DNA from: Chlamydiota bacterium
Lineage (GTDB): Bacteria > Actinomycetota > Thermoleophilia > Solirubrobacterales > Solirubrobacteraceae
DNA: 36,942 bases
Assembly (NCBI GenBank): GCA_903970125.1
Contig: CAJCHW010000064.1
Span: 1 to 36,942, forward strand
Direction of reading: 5' to 3'
Both the position numbers and the translations under genes were made by a program. Below, in pieces: positions 31,728-36,942 of the stretch. Each line of letters opens with the position of its first letter. The first letter of the stretch is position 1. The notes under the pieces were generated by a model. The model was not told where the DNA came from. It saw only the letters and a program-made list of their open reading frames with translations, and ran no database searches.

Positions 31728-32851
31728 GCCGCGATGCGCTCCGCGAGAGCCTGCACTGAGTACTCGGCCTCGGCAAGCCTGCGCCCGGCGGCGGCCAGCG
31801 TGGAGGCGCCCTCGCGCAGCACACCAACGATCGCGTGCGCGAACGACTCAGCGTCATCGCCTCGGAGATAGTGCTCGCCGGCGACGGCGTCGAGCCCTCG
31901 GGCCGCAAACCCGGTGGCAACGATCGGCACCTGGTACGCGAGCGCTTCGACGAACTTCAACGGTGTGCCGCCGCCGGTGGTCACGGGCACGACCACGCAC
32001 GCGGCCTGCTCGTAGACGCTTTCGAGGTCGTCCACGAACCCGGCGGTTTCGATACGTGGGTCCGCTGGCGGCCACTCCCGCGAGCCGCGGCCCACGAGCA
32101 GCAGGCGCGCGTCGGGAAGATCGCGCCAAACCCGTGGCAGGATCTCCTCGACCAGCCAGTCGCGCCCGACGCGGTTGGGCGCGTAGTGGAAGTCCGCCAC
32201 CATCAGCAGCAGCGCGCCCGGGGCAGCTGCGCTGTTGACCGGGTGGATCGCTGCGACGTCGACGGCGTTGGGGACATAGCGAAGGTGGGCCTCTGGCACC
32301 ATCTTGTGGGCCGCCTTCATATCGTTGCGGCTGACCATCCAGCTCTCCGCCGCGGCTCTCAAAAGGCGGCGTTCATGAATCTGGGTTGCGGTCGCGGAGA
32401 TCGCGAACCGCGGTTCGGTCACGCCGAAGTTCGCGGGACCGACGTTGTGGGAGTTGTAGATCACGGGGCGCTGACGGGCGACGTCCAGCAGCGCGGTTGC
32501 AGCGCTTGGATCGCCCGCGACCACGCGCCCGCGCTTGGGCTCAAGGGCCAGTCGCATCCCCTCCGAGATCAGCTCCGGACTGACGGCGCGGGCACAACTG
32601 TTGGGCACCGCATGCACGCGCGCCTGCGCGTATGCGGCGGCTCGCCGCAGGCCCCGTGATGGAGAGATGGGATGGAATGCCAGATCATCGATTCCGAGGT
32701 ACTCCGGTGAGGGGTCTTCGCCGGAGAGCAGCACATAGGCCAGATCGACCGGGCCAAGCATGGCCAGGGCGCGAATGCACGTGTATGTACGCAGAGCGCG
32801 GCCACTGCCAAGCTGGGGCTCAAACGCGGAGACATAGAGATCCCTGGTCAC
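31724..32851 (-). CDS. GT4-family glycosyltransferase
   Basis: 375 residues; start overlaps the stop of the hydrolase gene (ATGA). The sequence shows LYVSAFEPQLGSGRALRTYTCIRAL, RPVIYNSHNVGPANFG, WMVSRNDMKAAHKMVPEAHLRYVPNAVDV, GALLLMVADFHYAPNRVGRDWLVEEILPRV, ARLLLVGRGS, AGFVDDLESVYEQAACVVVPVTTGGGTPLKFVEALAYQVPIVATGFAARGLD. The N-x-DFxYxPN and GGGTPLKFVEALA blocks are typical of a GT4 subgroup related to sugar transfer protein TuaC/WcaC. The first Glu of EX7E is replaced by Gly, as in that subgroup. It presumably adds a repeat-unit sugar. Third of four overlapping genes. Confidence 0.88.
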   Translation of the reverse strand: MTRDLYVSAFEPQLGSGRALRTYTCIRALAMLGPVDLAYVLLSGEDPSPEYLGIDDLAFHPISPSRGLRRAAAYAQARVHAVPNSCARAVSPELISEGMRLALEPKRGRVVAGDPSAATALLDVARQRPVIYNSHNVGPANFGVTEPRFAISATATQIHERRLLRAAAESWMVSRNDMKAAHKMVPEAHLRYVPNAVDVAAIHPVNSAAAPGALLLMVADFHYAPNRVGRDWLVEEILPRVWRDLPDARLLLVGRGSREWPPADPRIETAGFVDDLESVYEQAACVVVPVTTGGGTPLKFVEALAYQVPIVATGFAARGLDAVAGEHYLRGDDAESFAHAIVGVLREGASTLAAAGRRLAEAEYSVQALAERIAA

Positions 32852-34689
32852 GGCGTCGTGGCGGCCCGACCTTGCGACCGGGCGAGTTCATCGGCGAGGC
32901 TCTCGTCGATCAGGCTGTGCACGCGCTGTTGTACCCACAGTGGCCGCAGTGTGTGAACCTCCTCGGGCAGATCGATGTACTGCAGTGAGACGTTCGGCCA
33001 GCGTGGCAACCGCTCAACGCGGCCTTCGGCGAGCAGGCGGTGGTAGAGCGGCTCCTGGCCCGCAAACACAATCGCCAACCGGCGATTCTCGCCAAGCAGG
33101 CGATCGAAGTCGCGATCGAGCGTGTCGGCGCGCCGCGCGCCACGGCTGCTGATGCGTGAAGGCAGTTCGCGCAGCCTGCGCCAGGCACCTGCGACGAGCA
33201 TCCGTGCCGTGCGCACATGGGCCGAGATCGTCGTCTGACCGGCGATTACACGCTTCCATGCCGCCAGACTCATCGCCTTTTGCGCGAGCGTGCGTGCCTC
33301 TCGCTGGGCCAGTGAGAGCCCGCCGTCCCACACCAGGGCACCTGGGTTGAGGAGTATCGCCCCGGCCACGCGACGATCGTCAAGGATCGTTCGCAGTGCC
33401 CAGTATCCCCCCGCACACAGGCCGGCCAATACGAACCGCGCAGGCAATCCCCTGCCCTCCAACGCGTCGAGGACTGCACGGACCTGTGCCACGTAGGCGT
33501 CGGTGTAGAACGATCGCGAGTCGGCAAGCGGGAGCGGATCGCCGTCAGCGTCGCCGATGCCTGCCAGATCGACGCGCAGGCTTGGCACGCCGCGCGCCGC
33601 CCAGCGTCGTGCCGCCTCGACCCACATGCGGTTGGGTCCCGTGTGTCGCTGGGGGCCGGCGTTGAGCCAGACGACGCACATCTGCGCGCGCTGGCCGGCC
33701 GGCTCGGCGATCACGCCGAACGCGTCCCCCGAGGGGTGAGGGCAGGCAAAGGGAGTCTCGCGCACACCCACGCCGAAACCCTCCGACAGCTCCACCGGCG
33801 ACTGCGCCGAGGGCGCTACCGACGGCTGCGAGCTCGGCCGCGAGCTGCTGCGGCCGCGAGTCGGGGGCTCGCCTGCCTGAAGCCAAGTGGCGACCCGGTC
33901 AAAAACCGCCTGGGCGGGTACGGCGTACTGCGGCTCCAGTGTCACCATCCGTTCGTAGCCCTTGCCGGGTGCGACCGTCAACGCGGCAGCCGACGCTTCG
34001 ATCGCGCCTTTGAGGCGCTCATCGACCGCGCGTCCGTCGCGCTCGAGCAGCAGCACGCGGCGCTGGTTGGCATCGGGCAGGGAAAGCTCGGTGAGATCCG
34101 TCGCGTCGAGTTCCGCGAGCGTCTGAGGACTCAGCAGGTACCCCGCCACCCCAAGCGATCCCTCGGGGACGTCCGCGGAACGCTGCCCACGGTCGCCGGC
34201 CTGGCCTGCTTCCATCGCTGAGAACGCACGCAGCTCGCGCGTGTGGCTGCGCCCGCGCGCGTGGACCGCCCACAGTGCGAGGTCGTCAACTGGGGCGCCG
34301 GCGGCGGTGGCACGGTACGCGACGAGCCCGCCGATGCCAATGCCCACGGCGACGATGCGGCTCGCGTCAGACTCATCGGCAAGCCGGCCGGCGGCGACTG
34401 CGACTGCGTCTGTCCAGGACTCCAACTGCTTGGGGTCGCGCGGTCCGCCGCCGCTGTCGCCGCTGCCTGGAAAGTCGATGCGCAGCGTCGCGTGGCCACT
34501 GCTTGCGAGCTGTTGCGCCCAGGTCCGGCGGCTACGGTACGAGCACATGTCCTCCCAGCCGAATGGGGGGCATAGAAGCACCGCGATGGGACTACGCGGC
34601 TCTGCAGCCGCATGAAAAATCGCAAAGATCGGCTTGCCGGCGCCGTCGATGTACAGCGGCCGGGGCGCGGCCGGGGCGGTCGGTCTCAT
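32848..34689 (-). CDS. Tandem alpha/beta-hydrolase protein with altered nucleophile elbows
   Basis: 613 residues; both ends overlap neighbours by 4 nt. The N-terminal half (about 1-270) is an alpha/beta-hydrolase: IAVLLCPPFGWEDMCSYRS, LASSGHATLRIDFPGSGDSGG, RIVAVGIGIGGLVAYRA. After a Ser/Pro-rich linker (about 275-300) a second hydrolase follows: FACPHPSGDAFGVIAEP, VVWLNAGPQRHTGPNRMWVEAARRWAARGVPSLRVDLAGIGDADG, FVLAGLCAGGYWAL, a late LPEEVHTL with a possible catalytic His. The GxSxG elbow reads G-I-G-I-G in the first half (no nucleophile) and G-L-C-A-G in the second (Cys425). Fold and context resemble hydrolases found with exosortase or polysaccharide loci. It could be a cysteine-type acyl/ester hydrolase or a non-enzymatic scaffold; the substrate is unknown. 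Confidence 0.75.
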   Translation of the reverse strand: MRPTAPAAPRPLYIDGAGKPIFAIFHAAAEPRSPIAVLLCPPFGWEDMCSYRSRRTWAQQLASSGHATLRIDFPGSGDSGGGPRDPKQLESWTDAVAVAAGRLADESDASRIVAVGIGIGGLVAYRATAAGAPVDDLALWAVHARGRSHTRELRAFSAMEAGQAGDRGQRSADVPEGSLGVAGYLLSPQTLAELDATDLTELSLPDANQRRVLLLERDGRAVDERLKGAIEASAAALTVAPGKGYERMVTLEPQYAVPAQAVFDRVATWLQAGEPPTRGRSSSRPSSQPSVAPSAQSPVELSEGFGVGVRETPFACPHPSGDAFGVIAEPAGQRAQMCVVWLNAGPQRHTGPNRMWVEAARRWAARGVPSLRVDLAGIGDADGDPLPLADSRSFYTDAYVAQVRAVLDALEGRGLPARFVLAGLCAGGYWALRTILDDRRVAGAILLNPGALVWDGGLSLAQREARTLAQKAMSLAAWKRVIAGQTTISAHVRTARMLVAGAWRRLRELPSRISSRGARRADTLDRDFDRLLGENRRLAIVFAGQEPLYHRLLAEGRVERLPRWPNVSLQYIDLPEEVHTLRPLWVQQRVHSLIDESLADELARSQGRAATTP

Positions 34690-36942
34690 GCGCGCACGGC
34701 CTCGGCGTGCGCCTGGATTGGCACGCGGCCACGAAGATTGACGGCGCTCAGCGTGCCGTCCAGAGGGGCCGCCCCCGGGTGGCTCGCGCGTAGCTCCAGC
34801 GTGCGCCCGCGACCGGGCTCAACGCAGAAGGCATCGTCGTTGGGGATGAATCCGGGAATCTCGACACGCACGCCGTAAGCCAGACGTTTGCAGGCCACGC
34901 TCACCGCCACTGCGCCACCACCGGTGTCTATGGCTGTGGCTTGGAGGCCGAGCTGCTCGGCACTCTCGACGCCGCTCGGGTAGCCGACTGGGAAGTGCAC
35001 AGCCTGCGAGAGCAGTCGCGTGGTCGGCCCGTCCTGTGCTTCGAGACTGACAACGATCAGATCCTGCGCGGGCGGCCCGAATCGGTAGCTCCATGACGCG
35101 TCGACGAAGCCGCCAAGTAGGGCCTCCAGATCGCGCTCACAGGTGCCGCGCGGGGCAAGCTCGACCGCCTCGACCGCCTCGCCCACGCAGCGCTCAAGAT
35201 CGCTGTAGAGCGACACGCGCAGTTGGGCGCTGAGGGCGCTTGGGCGCTCATTGGCCATGTGGGCCACTATGCCGTTCAGACCCTCGTCGGTCGTCCACAC
35301 GGCGACGGGCGCAAAGGCACGGCGGAGGTGGTGGTAGGCAGCCTTGGGTGCTCCGCATTGATCGATCAGGCCCCAGCCGGCTCCGGCTTTTAGATCGCGC
35401 AGCCAGAGCACCAGGCCGCCGGCGCACGGCGATGCCTGGCGTCGCCACTCACCGAAGACGGCAGCCATAACCTCGCCGCTGACCGAGCGCGAGAGCGCCA
35501 GGTAGTGGTCCGGATCCTCGCTGCGCAAAGCAGTCGGGTCGACGCCGAAGAGCAACGCCAGGTAGTGGTCGCGCACGTCCTCAAAGTCCCAGTCGTTGCC
35601 AACGTCGCGCGGTATCCCGGCTTTCCAGCGGGGATCGCTCAGCTGCTGCCCTGCTGAAGCGTCGCCGAAGCTTCGATCCAGCGTCGCTTGCTCGGGCACG
35701 TTGGATATCGCCAGGCACTCCGATGCAAACAGGACCCCGGCGCGACGGACGTCCTCCAGCGGGCGCCGGTAGCCGCCGACACCAAAGTAGTTGGCGACGC
35801 CGGCGTTGGTGCGAAACGGCAGCCCCGGGCCGCAGGGCGCAGACGGTATGTACGCAGCGTCGGCGCGGCTGTCGGCCACGAGCGAGGGCAGCAGCTCGTC
35901 GAAGAGCTCGCCGCGCGCGAGCGCGCGATCCAGGCCGAGCATCGTCACCTGCTGCTCGACCTCGCTGTTGCCGCACAGCACAACCAGACTGGGGCGACCC
36001 GCGAGCTCGTTCAGCACCCCGCGGGCCTCGGGCTCGACGGCTCCCCGGAAACCCTCGTCGGCGACCGGGTAGTCCATGTTGGCGAACATGAAATCCTGCC
36101 AAACAAGGATCCCGAGCTCGTCACAGAGATCGTGGAAAGCGGGCACCTCGTAGGCGCCGGTGCCGGGAATCCGCAGCATGTTCATGCCGGCGTCCCGGAC
36201 CTGCTCAAGCGTTGCACGCAGCTCGCCGGTGGTTGCCTGCAGGCCGGTCAGGTCCAGCGGCGTCCACAACGCCCCGCGGCAGAACACGGGCACTGCGTTG
36301 ACGTGCAGGTCGAGCCCTTGCGAGACCACGTCGTGCCCAGGCTCGGGCCCAAACGCGAGCGTGCGAAAGCCGACGCGCCCGCACTCGATCTCGCAGGGTC
36401 CTTGCGTTGTGTCGACGCGTAGGCGCACCTCATAGAGCGTGGGCTCACCGTGCGTGTGCGGCCACCAGAGCTCGACGTCTCCCACGCGCAGCTCGCCCTC
36501 GAAGGCGACGCAGTTGTGGCTGCTTACAGGCTCCAGGTCGCGCGCGCCGGCCTGCGCCTCGGTGCACTCCAGCGCAACGCGCACGGAAGTGGCTGACGGC
36601 CGGGACAGCTCAAGCTCGACTGCGCGCGGCGCAGGTCCACCGAGGCCGCGCAAGCAGCCACTGACTGAGAGCACTCCCGTGGCACCGTCAACGCGGGTGC
36701 GCAGCGCCAGTTGCTGCACAGCTGTCGTGCGCAGGCGATGCAGGTAGACCGGTCGCCACGGGCCAACCGCGGCGGGTCCGGGCGCGAAGCCGGGAGTGCG
36801 GCCCATGAGCATCGTGCGAAAGAAGCGCAGGCCGCCGTTTGCGACCAGGCGTGTGCGCCAGCGTGCTCGTGGCCGGCGTTGGATCTCGAGCTCTGCAGCC
36901 AGCGCGCGGCAGCGGATGGCCAGCTCGTTGTGCTCATGCAGG
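34686..36942 (-). CDS. GH2 beta-mannosidase-like glycoside hydrolase, 5' end cut by the window edge
   Basis: About 751 residues are visible; the frame runs off the right edge in phase (LHEHNELAIRCRAL...), so the internal ATG at 36812 is not the start. The visible N-terminal part, RRPRARWRTRLV...LRFFRTMLMGRTPGFAPGPAAVGPWRPVYL, is the beta-mannosidase carbohydrate-binding domain with its conserved VGPWRP. An Ig-like middle domain (VELWWPHTHGEPTLYEVRLRV) follows, then the TIM barrel: GALWTPLD, RDAGMNMLRIPGTGAYE, LGILVWQDFMFANMDYP, VVLCGNSEVEQQ (acid/base Glu, visible residue about 327) and VLFASECLAISN (nucleophile Glu about 408). C-terminal beta domains end at 34686. No signal peptide can be judged because the start is missing. 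GH2 mannosidases remove beta-mannose from glycans; here it may edit repeat units. First visible gene of the operon. Confidence 0.88.
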   Translation of the reverse strand, partial: LHEHNELAIRCRALAAELEIQRRPRARWRTRLVANGGLRFFRTMLMGRTPGFAPGPAAVGPWRPVYLHRLRTTAVQQLALRTRVDGATGVLSVSGCLRGLGGPAPRAVELELSRPSATSVRVALECTEAQAGARDLEPVSSHNCVAFEGELRVGDVELWWPHTHGEPTLYEVRLRVDTTQGPCEIECGRVGFRTLAFGPEPGHDVVSQGLDLHVNAVPVFCRGALWTPLDLTGLQATTGELRATLEQVRDAGMNMLRIPGTGAYEVPAFHDLCDELGILVWQDFMFANMDYPVADEGFRGAVEPEARGVLNELAGRPSLVVLCGNSEVEQQVTMLGLDRALARGELFDELLPSLVADSRADAAYIPSAPCGPGLPFRTNAGVANYFGVGGYRRPLEDVRRAGVLFASECLAISNVPEQATLDRSFGDASAGQQLSDPRWKAGIPRDVGNDWDFEDVRDHYLALLFGVDPTALRSEDPDHYLALSRSVSGEVMAAVFGEWRRQASPCAGGLVLWLRDLKAGAGWGLIDQCGAPKAAYHHLRRAFAPVAVWTTDEGLNGIVAHMANERPSALSAQLRVSLYSDLERCVGEAVEAVELAPRGTCERDLEALLGGFVDASWSYRFGPPAQDLIVVSLEAQDGPTTRLLSQAVHFPVGYPSGVESAEQLGLQATAIDTGGGAVAVSVACKRLAYGVRVEIPGFIPNDDAFCVEPGRGRTLELRASHPGAAPLDGTLSAVNLRGRVPIQAHAEAVRA

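Overview
The window is GC-rich throughout, with frequent GTG and TTG starts. It reads as a chromosomal piece of a high-GC actinobacterium. Secreted proteins with Ig-like modules, an ECF sigma factor fused to a zinc-finger/membrane module, and an R2lox-type diiron protein together suggest the Thermoleophilia/Solirubrobacterales side of the phylum. That placement is inference from gene style, not from a marker gene. No rRNA, tRNA, transposase, integrase or CRISPR array was seen.

Nearly everything is cell-surface polysaccharide biology. Left part (1-10.5 kb): the end of a WecG/TagA-type glycosyltransferase, an ECF sigma/anti-sigma fusion, a secreted Ig-like protein, an R2lox-SCP2 fusion divergent from a TetR regulator, an O-antigen ligase/polymerase with C-terminal TPR-like repeats, a Ser/Gly/Ala/Thr-rich membrane-anchored protein, and the polyprenyl-phosphate sugar-1-phosphate transferase that would start the lipid-linked repeat unit. 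Middle part (10.5-23.5 kb): two tandem paralogous secreted clan GH-A glycosidase-like proteins around a universal stress protein, a 39-residue membrane protein, a CpsB/YwqE-type PHP phosphatase divergent from a Wzx-type flippase, then a methyltransferase, an LpxL-like acyltransferase and four glycosyltransferases. Right part (23.5-36.9 kb): a Wzz-BY-kinase fusion with a leader that may encode small peptides, a second Wzy-like polymerase, a GT39-type membrane glycosyltransferase, a third secreted glycosidase-like protein behind a c-di-GMP-I (GEMM) riboswitch, and a four-gene minus-strand operon joined by 4-nt overlaps (GH2 beta-mannosidase-like, tandem alpha/beta-hydrolase, two GT4 enzymes).

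Together this is a Wzx/Wzy-dependent exopolysaccharide locus. The initiating transferase and glycosyltransferases build the unit, Wzx flips it, Wzy polymerises it, the Wzz/BY-kinase with its phosphatase tunes chain length, and secreted hydrolases trim or remodel the product. The genes sit in short alternating-strand blocks rather than one long operon, with GC-rich hairpins at several convergent junctions. Visible control includes a GEMM riboswitch, a TetR-type operator over a promoter, two sigma-A-like promoters, and a leader with possible upstream peptides and a perfect 20-bp palindrome.

The most noteworthy items are the c-di-GMP riboswitch, the R2lox-SCP2 fusion that keeps the Val and Tyr positions of the known R2lox cross-link, the sigma/anti-sigma fusion with a coding (GGAGCA)9 repeat, and the tandem alpha/beta-hydrolase that lacks a serine nucleophile in both halves. 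Both edges cut genes: the WecG/TagA-like gene on the left and the GH2 gene on the right.
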